DNA of 64,000 bases from an uncultured Flavobacteriales bacterium (GCA_943789505.1 CALSUJ010000001.1:806001-870000), one strand, 5' to 3'; positions 53,858-62,761 are shown, counted from the first letter of the stretch. Notes: a model not told the origin generated them from the sequence alone. Translations and numbers: made by a program.

Positions 53858-54739
53858 TTACTTAGAAATAATATTAATAAAACTATTTACATCACTAATA
53901 ATATTTAGAGTGCTCTTTTCGGAAATCATCTTAGTAGTAAATTGCTTGGATACAATATAGTTGTTTGTAGAAACAAAATTAGATTCAAGAAATTCAATCG
54001 TAGAGTTAATATTAATTATTGAGGATTTTGAAACTGAGAACATTAGGGTATTATCAATTTTTATTTTTTCATTTACTTGATATAATGACTCATAAGGAAG
54101 ATTTGATCCTAAATAAATTACATTAAACCCATTTTTTACTAATAAAAATCTTGCAAATAAAAGTCCTATTTCGTGAAACTCATTCTCTGGAAGAAATAAT
54201 AACCATGTCTGCTTTATATTTTCTTGATTTAAATAAATATCACTAGCTACAATTAACTTTTGTTTGATATTTTCAGAAAGAAAATGTTCTTGAGAAGGAC
54301 CTACTTTATTAGTTAACCAAAGAATACCTATCTTATCTAAAGTAGTTAAAACAACTTTTTCATAAAAATCAAGTATTCCATAATCTAAAACACCCTCTTC
54401 AAACACTTCATTAAATTTAGATGTACTAAATTCTAATGTTGAAATAATTATTTGATTAATATAATAATTCTCCTTACCATCAATTTTGTTAACTTTTATT
54501 TCATCAACTATTTTAGTTATCTCAATTTCTGAAATCTTAGAAATCTTAGAAATTTTATATCCAGCTTCTAATAAATAATTGGTATTTAAGGCTCTAACAA
54601 TCATATCGTCTGTATAAATTCTGATATTTGTTTTGGATCTATTTGCCCTTAAATAATCGTAACGATTTTCCCATGTTCTTAAAACAAATTTTGTGATACC
54701 TGTAATACTTGAAAATTGATCAATACTATAATTTCCCAT
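53858..54739 (-). CDS. carH: MerR-type regulator with B12 photoreceptor signature (CarH/LitR-like)
   Basis: 293-residue regulator. The N-terminal MerR DNA-binding domain reads SIDQFSSITGITKFVLRTWENRY (residues 5-27, with the usual Trp-Glu-x-Arg). The C-terminal part carries the four-helix bundle with Trp141, nine residues, Glu151-His152 (the W-x9-EH light-sensing motif) and the cobalamin motif Glu187-Phe-His189-Glu-Ile-Gly192. In CarH of Thermus the residue after that Trp is His132, which caps cobalt in the light state; here it is Leu. The start ATG 54739 is chosen because the ORF's extension to 54796 runs through the operator and promoter. Predicted action: bind DNA in the dark with adenosylcobalamin and release it in light. 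Confidence 0.85.
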   Translation of the reverse strand: MGNYSIDQFSSITGITKFVLRTWENRYDYLRANRSKTNIRIYTDDMIVRALNTNYLLEAGYKISKISKISEIEITKIVDEIKVNKIDGKENYYINQIIISTLEFSTSKFNEVFEEGVLDYGILDFYEKVVLTTLDKIGILWLTNKVGPSQEHFLSENIKQKLIVASDIYLNQENIKQTWLLFLPENEFHEIGLLFARFLLVKNGFNVIYLGSNLPYESLYQVNEKIKIDNTLMFSVSKSSIININSTIEFLESNFVSTNNYIVSKQFTTKMISEKSTLNIISDVNSFINIISK

Positions 54740-54751
54740 TATTTTTTTTAG

Positions 54752-54795
54752 CAAAAATACAAAAATGTATAGAGTAACAATATAAAATCTATACA
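54752..54795. promoter_or_regulatory. Candidate CarH/LitR operator 1 and carH promoter
   Basis: Perfect inverted repeat TGTATAGA (54766-54773) and TCTATACA (54788-54795). On the minus strand this reads TTGTATAG-N16-CTATACATTT, identical in layout to operator 2 at 49.7 kb. A carH promoter on the minus strand is TTG (54780-54778), 18 bp, then TATTTTTG (54759-54752), so one operator arm lies between -33 and -7, fit for autorepression. Confidence 0.7.
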
Positions 54796-54803
54796 ACCTT
54801 TTC

Positions 54804-54833
54804 TTGTATTAAAGAAAATTATCTATAGATTTG
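54804..54833 (+). promoter_or_regulatory. crtI: crtI promoter
   Basis: TTG at 54804-54806, 19 bp, and -7 box TAGATTTG at 54826-54833; the palindrome TCTATAGA (54822-54829) overlaps the -7 box and could be a further half-site. The operator arm ends 8 bp upstream of the -33 box. The transcript leader would be about 20 nt. Confidence 0.65.
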
Positions 54834-54859
54834 CAAAAAAATTATTTTTTAAATACATT

Positions 54860-56344
54860 TTGAAAAAAGTTATAGTAATAGGTAGTGGTTTTGCTGGCTT
54901 AAGCTCAGCAGCATATCTTTCAAAAGAAGGTTTTGATGTTACTGTTGTGGAAAAAAATAAGCAAATTGGTGGTAGGGCTAGAAATTTCAAGGCTAAAGGA
55001 TACACATTTGATATGGGGCCAAGCTGGTATTGGATGCCTGAAATTTTTGATAATTTTTTCAATAGCTTTAAATACAAAACAAAGGATTTTTATAAACTAA
55101 TAAGATTAGATCCTGGCTTTAAAATTGTATTTGAAAATTCAGAAATGACCCTTCCTGCTAATTGGAATGAAATCTGTGATTTATTTGACCAATACGAAGA
55201 AAACGGTGCAATTAAATTAAATAAATTTATGGATGATGCAGAAAAAAAATACAGTATAGGTCTTCGATTTTTATATAATTCTCCCGGGCTTTCTATCACT
55301 GAATTATTAAAAAAAGATGTATTGTTAAATGCAAATAAATTACAACTACTTACTTCCTACAGAAAGCATATTAAAAGACATTTTAAAAACAATAGATTAA
55401 TTAGCTTATTAGAGTTTCCAGTTCTTTTTTTAGGAACATCAGCTGAGAGTGCTCCGGCACTATACAGCTTAATGTCATACTCTGGGATTAAACAAGGAAC
55501 TTTTTATCCAATGGGAGGATTTGCTAAAGTCATTGAAAGTATGGCAGAAATATGTAAAAATAATGGAGTTAAATTTCTGCTTGAAGATCAAGTGACTAAA
55601 ATCAATATCTTCAATAATACAGTAAAATCAGTTACGACTAAATCTCAAGAACTACCAGCTAACTTCGTTGTTGGGTCAGCAGATTATGCATATATTGAAT
55701 CAAAATTAATTGATAAAAAATACCGAAACTATAATTCTGCATACTGGCAAAGTAGAGAATTTTCTCCATCAGCTCTTTTATTTTATCTGGGTGTAAATAA
55801 AAAATTAAAAAACCTTGAACATCATACATTATTTTTTGATGAAGACATGGAAAAACTGTCACAAGAAATTTATGACACCAAGGTTTGGCCTGAAAAACCA
55901 CTTTTCTATACATGCTGTCCTGCTAAATCAGAAGAAAATTTAGCTCCTAAAGGTAAAGAAAACCTTTTCATATTGATGCCTATTTCTGCTGGGCTAGAAG
56001 ATACTGAAGAGCTTCGTGAAAAGTATTTTCAAATTATTCTTAAAAGACTTGAAAATTACTGTAAACAAGATATAATAACTAATATTGAATATAAAAAAAG
56101 CTATTGCATTAAGAACTTTGAAGAAGATTATTTTGCCTTCAAAGGAAATGCATATGGTCTGGCAAATACATTATTACAAACTGCAAACCTTAAGCCAAAA
56201 ATTAAAAACAATAAGGTTAATAATCTTTTTTATTGCGGTCAATTAACTGTCCCAGGCCCTGGTGTTCCACCTTCAATAATTTCAGGAAAACTAGTAGCAG
56301 AACAAATAATTAAAATAAATAAAATAAATGAAAGCTATTTTTGA
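54860..56344 (+). CDS. crtI: Phytoene desaturase
   Basis: 494-residue FAD-dependent desaturase that turns phytoene into lycopene. The dinucleotide fold is VIVIGSGFAGLSSAAYLSKEG, then EKNKQIGGRARNFK and DMGPSWYWMP; the CrtI C-terminal FAD signature is FYCGQLTVPGPGVPPS. Start is TTG 54860 (MKKVIVIG), just after the short leader. First gene of the plus-strand carotenoid operon; its end overlaps crtB by 17 bp. Confidence 0.95.
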   Translation: MKKVIVIGSGFAGLSSAAYLSKEGFDVTVVEKNKQIGGRARNFKAKGYTFDMGPSWYWMPEIFDNFFNSFKYKTKDFYKLIRLDPGFKIVFENSEMTLPANWNEICDLFDQYEENGAIKLNKFMDDAEKKYSIGLRFLYNSPGLSITELLKKDVLLNANKLQLLTSYRKHIKRHFKNNRLISLLEFPVLFLGTSAESAPALYSLMSYSGIKQGTFYPMGGFAKVIESMAEICKNNGVKFLLEDQVTKINIFNNTVKSVTTKSQELPANFVVGSADYAYIESKLIDKKYRNYNSAYWQSREFSPSALLFYLGVNKKLKNLEHHTLFFDEDMEKLSQEIYDTKVWPEKPLFYTCCPAKSEENLAPKGKENLFILMPISAGLEDTEELREKYFQIILKRLENYCKQDIITNIEYKKSYCIKNFEEDYFAFKGNAYGLANTLLQTANLKPKIKNNKVNNLFYCGQLTVPGPGVPPSIISGKLVAEQIIKINKINESYF

Positions 56345-57164
56345 TAAAGTATCGAATAATTGCAGTGAAATAACAACCAAAGCTTACAGTACAAGTTTTT
56401 CATTAGGAATAAAAGTATTAGATAAAAGCTTACACAATCCAATTTATGGAATTTATGGATTTGTTCGTTTTGCAGATGAAATTGTAGATTCATTTCATAA
56501 TTATAATAAAAAAGAATTATTCAAAAAATATAAAGACGATACTTATTTAGGAATCAAAAATAAAATAAGTTTAAATCCAATAATTAATAGTTTTCAAGAA
56601 GTAGTTAATAAATTTAAAATAGATCATTCATTAATAGAATCATTTTTAAATAGTATGGAAATGGATCTGGAAGATCAAAATTATGATGAAAATACATACA
56701 AAAAATATATATTAGGTTCGGCAGAAGTAGTAGGATTAATGTGTCTAACTATTTTCGTTAATGGCGATCAAAACAAATATAAAAAGCTTAAACCTTATGC
56801 AATGAAACTTGGATCTGCATTTCAAAAAATAAATTTTTTAAGAGATGTTAATGACGATTACAAAACATTAGGAAGAACTTATTTTCCAGAAGTTAATATA
56901 GAAAATTTCAGCAAATCAGATAAGCTAAAAATTGAAAATGAAATTGAGAATGAATTTGTTGAGGGATTAAAAGGAATAAGAATGCTGCCAAATACTGCAA
57001 GAGGAGGTGTATACTTAGCCTATAAATACTATTATAATCTTTTTAAAAAAATAAAAAAAATCCCTGCGCAAGAAATTTTAGAGAAACGAACTCGTATTTC
57101 TAATTTTAGAAAATTTACCATATTAGTTTCTTCTATGATAAAATTTCATTCAAAACAATTATGA
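56328..57164 (+). CDS. crtB: Phytoene synthase
   Basis: 278-residue squalene/phytoene synthase. The two Asp-rich motifs are RFADEIVDSFHN (DxxxD type) and NFLRDVNDD, with YIYGFVRFAD-like residues near the start (IYGIYGFVRF). Condenses two geranylgeranyl diphosphates to phytoene. The 5' end lies inside crtI and the 3' end overlaps the next gene by 4 bp, so translation is coupled. No crtE gene is present here; geranylgeranyl diphosphate must come from elsewhere in the genome. Confidence 0.95.
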   Translation: MKAIFDKVSNNCSEITTKAYSTSFSLGIKVLDKSLHNPIYGIYGFVRFADEIVDSFHNYNKKELFKKYKDDTYLGIKNKISLNPIINSFQEVVNKFKIDHSLIESFLNSMEMDLEDQNYDENTYKKYILGSAEVVGLMCLTIFVNGDQNKYKKLKPYAMKLGSAFQKINFLRDVNDDYKTLGRTYFPEVNIENFSKSDKLKIENEIENEFVEGLKGIRMLPNTARGGVYLAYKYYYNLFKKIKKIPAQEILEKRTRISNFRKFTILVSSMIKFHSKQL

Positions 57165-57622
57165 GGATAACAAATATTATTATATTATTTTTCTTTATAA
57201 TAAACTGTAATGCTCAGATAAATAATTTTGATCAGATTAGAAAAACTTACCTAGAATCAGCTAAAAGTGAAGAGAATATTCATAAATTAATAAGTACGTG
57301 TGAAGATTATAAATCTAAAAACAATTCAATTATTTGTGCATATAGAACTGTCGCTGATTTAATGCTGATAAAGTATAAATACAATCCATTCTATAAGCTA
57401 AATTTATTTACTGAGTACTCTAGAAAACTTGATTTAATTGTAAAAAATAATTTTAACAATATTGAAATACGTTTTTTAAGATATTGCGTACAAAAAAAAA
57501 CACCCAGATTTCTTGGTTATAACGATAATTTAGAATTAGATTATCAATTTATTATACAGAATATTGATATTCATTCGAATGAACTACAAGAATATATTCG
57601 CTCAACATTAAAATCACTTTAA
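57161..57622 (+). CDS. Unknown secreted protein within the carotenoid operon
   Basis: 153-residue protein with signal peptide MRITNIIILFFFIINCNAQ. The mature part is helical and charged, containing FDQIRKTYLESAKSEENIHKL and IICAYRTVADLMLIKY, LRYCVQKKTPRFLGYNDNL. No named family is recognised. The gene overlaps crtB by an ATGA and idi begins at the base after its stop, so it is a tightly coupled member of the operon. A periplasmic role in pigment handling or in the response to light is possible but unproven. Confidence 0.75.
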   Translation: MRITNIIILFFFIINCNAQINNFDQIRKTYLESAKSEENIHKLISTCEDYKSKNNSIICAYRTVADLMLIKYKYNPFYKLNLFTEYSRKLDLIVKNNFNNIEIRFLRYCVQKKTPRFLGYNDNLELDYQFIIQNIDIHSNELQEYIRSTLKSL

Positions 57623-58168
57623 ATGAAAGAACTAGTTATATTAGTAAACGAAAGAGATGTTGAGCTAGGCACTATGGAGAAAATAGAAACTCACCTAAAT
57701 GGTAAATTACATAGAGCTATATCAGTATTTATCTTCAATACTAAAGGTGAAATGTTACTACAAAAAAGGGCTCTAGAAAAATATCATACTGCAGGCTTAT
57801 GGAGTAACACTGCTTGTAGTCACCCAAGAATTAATGAAAAACCTATTGATTCTGCTGAAAGAAGAATATTTGAAGAAATGGGAATATACGTAAAATTAAA
57901 ATTTATTTATAAGTTTTTATACAAAGCAATATTAGATAATAATCTAATTGAGAATGAATTAGATCATATTTTCATAGGTACAAGTGATGCAAAACCTAAT
58001 ATTAATGTGAATGAAGTATGTGACTACAAGTATATATGTGAATATGAATTAAATTTGCTTATCGAAAAAGAACACGAATCATTTACTCCTTGGTTTAAGC
58101 AATGCTACAAAAAAGTATTTAAAATGTTTAACCATCATAATAATATTAAATCTGAAATACTAATATAG
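57623..58168 (+). CDS. idi: Isopentenyl-diphosphate delta-isomerase (type I)
   Basis: 181-residue Nudix enzyme that interconverts IPP and DMAPP. Catalytic Cys and His in NTACSHPRINEKP, Nudix-type AERRIFEEMGI, and the Glu/Asp motif NELDHIFIG. Full length. Its position at the end of the carotenoid genes raises precursor supply. Starts at the base after the previous stop. Confidence 0.94.
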   Translation: MKELVILVNERDVELGTMEKIETHLNGKLHRAISVFIFNTKGEMLLQKRALEKYHTAGLWSNTACSHPRINEKPIDSAERRIFEEMGIYVKLKFIYKFLYKAILDNNLIENELDHIFIGTSDAKPNINVNEVCDYKYICEYELNLLIEKEHESFTPWFKQCYKKVFKMFNHHNNIKSEILI

Positions 58169-58170
58169 TT

Positions 58171-59592
58171 TTGAAAATACTGCTAACAGGAGCAACAGGC
58201 TATATCGGTAAACGACTTCTTCCAATTTTAATAAAAGAGGGTCATCATGTTGTATGCTGCGTTAGAGATGCATCTAGATTTCATCCCCCAATATCATTAA
58301 TCAAAAACATCTCAATTATTGAGATTGATTTATTAATTAGTTCCAGCTTAAATAAGGTACCAGATGATATTGATATTGCATACTATTTAGTTCATTCAAT
58401 GTCTTATTCTGAAAATTACAGCTTATTAGAAAAAAAATCGGCTGTAAATTTTCGTAAAAAAATTTCTAATACATCTGCAATTCAAGTTATCTATTTAAGT
58501 GGAATAGTAAATGAACGTAATTTATCTAAACATCTCTTATCAAGAAAAAATGTTGAGAATGAATTAGGCAAAGGAGATTACAATCTTACTTGCCTTAGGG
58601 CAGGGATTATTATTGGGTCAGGCAGTGCATCATTTGAAATAATGCGTGATTTAGTAGAAAAATTACCAATAATGGTTGCCCCTAAATGGCTAAAAACAAA
58701 ATGTCAACCAATAGGAATTTCAGATGTTCAAAGATTTCTAATTAAATGTATAATGAGAAAAGAAACATTTAATAGAAATTTTGACATTGGATGTGATGAT
58801 ATACTTTCTTACAAGGAAATGCTATTTAGATTTGCTGAAATTAGAAATCTAAATAGAATTATTATTACCATTCCTATAATGACTCCTAGGCTATCATCCT
58901 ATTGGCTTTATTTTGTAACCTCAACTACATATAAACTAGCAAGTTCATTGGTAGATAGTATGAGTATTGAAATCATATGTAGAAATAATGAAATTAATAG
59001 TATTTTAGGAATAAATCCAATTTCCTACAAAGAAGCAATAGAGAGGGCATTTGATAAAATTGAAAATAATGAAATTATTTCAAGTTGGAAAGATTCATAT
59101 TCTAGTAGTGAATTGAACTATAATATATCTGAAAATATTAAAGTACCAAAATTTGGATGTTTTACTGATCAGAGAATAGAGAAAATAATAGATCGAAAAA
59201 TCACAATTAACAAAATTTGGTCAATTGGAGGAACACAAGGTTGGTACTATGCAAATTGGCTTTGGAAAATAAGGGGATTTTTAGACACCATATCAGGAGG
59301 GGTTGGACTAAGAAGAGGTCGAACTAATATATCAGAAATTTCAGTTGGAGATTCATTAGATTTTTGGCGAGTAATCTATGCTAATAAAAAAGAAGGGAGA
59401 TTATTACTTTTTGCAGAAATGAAACTTCCAGGTGAAGCCTGGTTAGAATTTAAAATAGTAGGTGATGAATTAGTTCAAACTGCAACGTTTAGACCTTTAG
59501 GCATAGTTGGTAGATTGTATTGGTATCTTGTTTATCCGCTTCATGAAATAATATTTCTAGGCATGATAAGAAAACTTACTAATAATAATTAG
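58171..59592 (+). CDS. NAD(P)-binding SDR with DUF2867 domain
   Basis: 473-residue protein. N-terminal atypical SDR (ILLTGATGYIGKRLLPILIKEG, YLVHSMSYSENY, VIYLSGIV, LTCLRAGIIIGSGSASFE) and a C-terminal DUF2867 domain (about 335-470; GTQGWYYANWLWKIRGFLD, GEAWLEFKIVG). Family reaction not established; such two-domain proteins commonly lie beside light-response or lipid genes. Start is TTG 58171, 2 bp after the idi stop, so it is the last gene of the crt operon. Confidence 0.85.
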   Translation: MKILLTGATGYIGKRLLPILIKEGHHVVCCVRDASRFHPPISLIKNISIIEIDLLISSSLNKVPDDIDIAYYLVHSMSYSENYSLLEKKSAVNFRKKISNTSAIQVIYLSGIVNERNLSKHLLSRKNVENELGKGDYNLTCLRAGIIIGSGSASFEIMRDLVEKLPIMVAPKWLKTKCQPIGISDVQRFLIKCIMRKETFNRNFDIGCDDILSYKEMLFRFAEIRNLNRIIITIPIMTPRLSSYWLYFVTSTTYKLASSLVDSMSIEIICRNNEINSILGINPISYKEAIERAFDKIENNEIISSWKDSYSSSELNYNISENIKVPKFGCFTDQRIEKIIDRKITINKIWSIGGTQGWYYANWLWKIRGFLDTISGGVGLRRGRTNISEISVGDSLDFWRVIYANKKEGRLLLFAEMKLPGEAWLEFKIVGDELVQTATFRPLGIVGRLYWYLVYPLHEIIFLGMIRKLTNNN

Positions 59593-60022
59593 TGTATTTA
59601 AAAAGTTAACTATAATTTATTTCAAGATTAGTTAATATTCAGAAAAAGGAATTTTCAGTGCTATTTCAATTGGAATAGTTATGTCTGCTAATCATGGGGA
59701 TTTATTAAAAAAAGGTTTAGATTTACTTTTACCTATTCCAGGCGAAGGTCCAACAAATAAAAATATGGAGCAGGGATTTTATAATTTAATATTTTACATC
59801 ACTTTAGAGTATGGTTCAAATGCTTTTGCAAAGGTCACTGGAGATATGGATCCTTGATGTGGATCTAGTCTCTAAGATGTTAGCTGAATCGTGTGTCTAG
59901 CGAAAGATAAATTACCAAATACAAGTGGTGATTCAACGCCTTCGGTATAGCTATAGGAGATTCTCTTTTAACAAGACTAGAAAAAATGCTGGTTTAACAT
60001 TTAGTTTTAAAAAGTAGCAGCA
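59593..60022. other. Intergenic region with a 58-codon open frame
   Basis: No strong gene. A plus-strand frame at 59681-59857 encodes 58 residues (MSANHGDLLKKGLDLLLPIP, then GEGPTNKNMEQGFYNLIFYI, ending AKVTGDMDP) and its frame is open upstream to 59636. It looks protein-like but has no clear start signal and may be a gene remnant. The rest shows no tRNA, repeat or promoter that I can support. Confidence 0.35.
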
Positions 60023-61272
60023 CTAAATCCTCACTTCCAGTATATCAGTAAAGCGTGTAGTATAACATGGAGATAGTTTTTCTTGTTTCAATATCCAATT
60101 TATACCCTTACCTTGTACAGCAAGTTTTACTTTCTCTCTTCCCATTACAGAGTTAAGTTTATCAACTGCTTTATTAATTGATTTGCGTTTATCCCTATCT
60201 AACTTATCAAATAGGCTTAGTTGAACATGTTCTTCAGATATAATTTTACTCACTATAACACCTACTTTCTTGTAAATATAATGTCCCTAAAAACACTTTG
60301 CAAACCTTCAAGAGCTGCTTTTACTATTTCCATACTATCATTTGTAGGGACATCCAACTGAATTACTTTATAAGGATTATACTGTTTGGTTTGTGGTTTA
60401 AAAGGATTGGTATTTATAAAAACGGAAATAGAAGTACAACAACTTTTCTCGTCCCTTAACTTCCTTGCACAAGTATTGGCGTGTGAACTAATTGCTTCTT
60501 TTAGTTTAGAAAGTTCTTTCACCTCAGTACCAAAGGAACGAGCCGTACAGATATTCTTTTTCCTGTTTCTTTTTAATTCTAAAGGATAACACACTTCACC
60601 AAAAAGCTCCTTCTGCAATCTCACTCCATTCACTGACATATTCCTTCTTATCCAACCACTATCACATTCCCTAAACTGTAAAGCCGTATGAATACCTGCT
60701 TCTTTTAATCGTTTGGCATTTTTTCTACCAACACCCCACAAATCCTCCACAGGAAACACATTTAAAGCCCTTCTAATCAAATCTTCATCATCAAACATAA
60801 AAACACCTGACTTAGTATGTTTCTTAGCTATATGGCTGGCCACTTTAGATAGTACCTTTGTAGGCGCAATTCCTACTGATACAGGTATGCCTGTCCATTG
60901 CTTTACTTTCTTCCTTAATGCAATACCTCTTTCCTTAGTAGCATAATCAGTAAAATCCAAAAATGCCTCATCAATAGAATACACCTCCATCTGATTCACT
61001 TCACTTCTAATAACATTCATTACTCGTTTAGACAAATCACCATAAAGAGCAAAATTGGTAGAAAAGACATTGATATTATATTTCTCAATTAGGTTTTTAA
61101 GTTTAAAAGCAGGTTCACCCATCTTTATACCTAATGCTTTTGATTCATTACTTCTTGCAATTACACAACCATCATTATTAGATAAAACGATAACAGCTTT
61201 CTTCTCAATCTTAGGATTGAACACCCTCTCACAAGAGGCATAAAAATTATTACAATCAACCAAGGCAAACAT
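60023..61272 (-). pseudogene. umuC: UmuC-type Y-family DNA polymerase, one frameshift
   Basis: Error-prone polymerase V catalytic subunit, about 416 residues when joined. The main frame (61272-60262) has the catalytic FALVDCNNFYASCERVFNP, VVLSNNDGCVIARS-like segment, YSIDEAFLDF and thumb VSVGIAPTKVLSKVAS. It stops at TAG after DIIFTRK. The C-terminus continues in another frame as YKKVGVIVSKIISEE, LSLFDKLDRD and the family end RFTDILEVRI (stop at 60023). One missing T in a T-run near 60275 restores the normal length. This may be an error or true loss of the C-terminal clamp-binding part (QLSLFD). It follows umuD by 1 bp. Confidence 0.85.
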
Positions 61273-61273
61273 A

Positions 61274-61726
61274 TTAAAGAGATTTATGGATGATGTAGGT
61301 TACAATTCCCCAAACTTGGAAATCCATTTCTTCAGTTATCTTTATTGGAGAAGAATTCTCGTTCTCAGGCACTAAGTAAAGTTCTTTCTCACTTACATTT
61401 ACTCGCTTGACCGTAAACTCTCCATCAATTACTGCCAATACAATACTTCTATTCTTTGGTGTAAGAGATTTATCTACCAACATAATATCACCACTTTGGA
61501 TTCCTGCATCCTTCATACTCTCACCAATAGCACGAACAAAAAAAGTAGCAGAGGGGTTTTGAATCAAATGATCTTGTAAATTTAAATCCAAATCAATATA
61601 ATCCTCAGCTGGAGAAGGGAAGCCAGCCTGTACACTATCAGCAAACATAGGAATATCAGTAAAAACGTTTTTTTCTACAGAAAAGATGTCCGATACATCA
61701 GTATGTTTAAGGTGTTTCAGCTTCAT
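61274..61726 (-). CDS. umuD: UmuD-type LexA-family mutagenesis protein
   Basis: 150-residue S24 peptidase-fold protein. I start it at MKLKHLKHTDVSDIF (61726) because the ORF's extension to 61810 adds a hydrophobic leader foreign to the family. The self-cleavage site is the Ala-Gly of VQAGFPSPAED; catalytic Ser is in IGESMKDAGI and Lys in FTVKRV. After RecA-induced cleavage it would join UmuC for translesion synthesis. No LexA box was identified upstream. Confidence 0.9.
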   Translation of the reverse strand: MKLKHLKHTDVSDIFSVEKNVFTDIPMFADSVQAGFPSPAEDYIDLDLNLQDHLIQNPSATFFVRAIGESMKDAGIQSGDIMLVDKSLTPKNRSIVLAVIDGEFTVKRVNVSEKELYLVPENENSSPIKITEEMDFQVWGIVTYIIHKSL

Positions 61727-61851
61727 TAGTAAATGTTTTTTTGAAGTGATAAAAATACTAAAAATGAAGCCTAGGAAAACAAGGTGTTGATAAGAAAATA
61801 TAGGATTCAATCATCTCTCTTTCGCCTTATTTACATAATTACAGTGAACTT

Positions 61852-61983
61852 TAAAGCTAAAGTTTGTACCACTTTTTGCACCGCTAACCAATCTACTAAA
61901 TCAAACTTAAGAAATTAATTTGATTATCTTAGTAACCTCTTATTTTTAAAAATATTAAATCTAAATCCGATAACCAAGAAGGC
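61852..61983. repeat. Dispersed repeat R1
   Basis: Similar to 62889-63003 and 63078-63170; shared parts include CCACTTTTTGCACCGCTAA, CAATCTACTAAA, TTTGATTATCT and AGTAA, then an A/T-rich end. Confidence 0.6.
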
Positions 61984-61991
61984 AGCAAAAG

Positions 61992-62015
61992 AACTCCACT
62001 CATTTGAGTGGAGTT
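61992..62015. terminator. Terminator hairpin after SDR gene
   Basis: AACTCCACTC-ATTT-GAGTGGAGTT, with a T-run on the plus strand and a weaker one on the minus strand directly after the SDR stop at 62020. Core identical to the ssrA terminator. Confidence 0.75.
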
Positions 62016-62019
62016 TTCT

Positions 62020-62727
62020 TTAATTAAATGGATTTGTAGCCCAAATGTTAAACTCATTAATAAAGCCTCTATCATCCATCTCAATTGCAGAGATTATAGA
62101 ATGAGATATTTCTTTTGGAGTTAACTTATTATCTACATCTTCTCTCTCTACTCTTTCAGAATTTCCAAATGCAGTTGTAACTTCACTAGGATTTACTTGG
62201 CAAACTCTAATATTATGAGGCCTCAATTCAGCTTGCCAACACTGAGTCAAACATCTAACAGCAAATTTTGAAGATGAATAAATACTGCCGTTTTTATATC
62301 CTTTTAAACTTGCTGTAGAGCCAATATTAATAATAGTTCCAAAAGACTCTTTAACCATATAAGGAATAATTTCTTTGGTAAATAATGCAAGTCCAAAAAC
62401 ATTTACATTAAATACTTTTAAGAAATCCTCTATATTTAATTCATCAATAGATTTTGCAACTCCAATACCCGCATTATTTATTAGAACGTCTACCCTACCA
62501 TCTAAAATATCGATACATTTTTTTGTATTCTCGGAAATATTTTCATGATCAGAAATATCAAATTCAATAATCTTAGATCCAGTATAGATTTTGGCTTCCA
62601 GTAATCTGTTTTCTGATCTTCCAGTAATCAACACATTTGCACCTTTTTTAACTAAGTCTTTTGCTGTTTCCTTTCCAATTCCAAGACTACCTCCAGTTAT
62701 TATAATATTTTTTCCTTTTACATTCAT
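62020..62727 (-). CDS. Short-chain dehydrogenase/reductase
   Basis: 235-residue classical SDR with a complete active site: cofactor loop IIITGGSLGIGKETAKDL, NNAG motif VLINNAGIGVAKS, catalytic Ser in INIGSTAS and Tyr-x-x-x-Lys in YSSSKFAVRC. Probably an NADP-dependent 3-oxoacyl or related reductase; the substrate is not known. Single gene with a terminator behind it and a dispersed repeat (62762-62838) in front. Confidence 0.88.
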   Translation of the reverse strand: MNVKGKNIIITGGSLGIGKETAKDLVKKGANVLITGRSENRLLEAKIYTGSKIIEFDISDHENISENTKKCIDILDGRVDVLINNAGIGVAKSIDELNIEDFLKVFNVNVFGLALFTKEIIPYMVKESFGTIINIGSTASLKGYKNGSIYSSSKFAVRCLTQCWQAELRPHNIRVCQVNPSEVTTAFGNSERVEREDVDNKLTPKEISHSIISAIEMDDRGFINEFNIWATNPFN

Positions 62728-62761
62728 ATATTAAGATTTTTTATAATGCAAAATTACACAT

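Larger units (their letters stand above)
61727..62019. other. Intergenic region with repeat copy R1 and a hairpin
   Basis: Contains repeat R1 (61852-61983) and the hairpin AACTCCACTC-ATTT-GAGTGGAGTT (61992-62015). No gene seen. Confidence 0.5.

Noticed and set aside
61727-61810. Longer UmuD start at 61810
   Set aside because: The extra 28 residues are a hydrophobic stretch not found in UmuD; the Met at 61726 fits the family.
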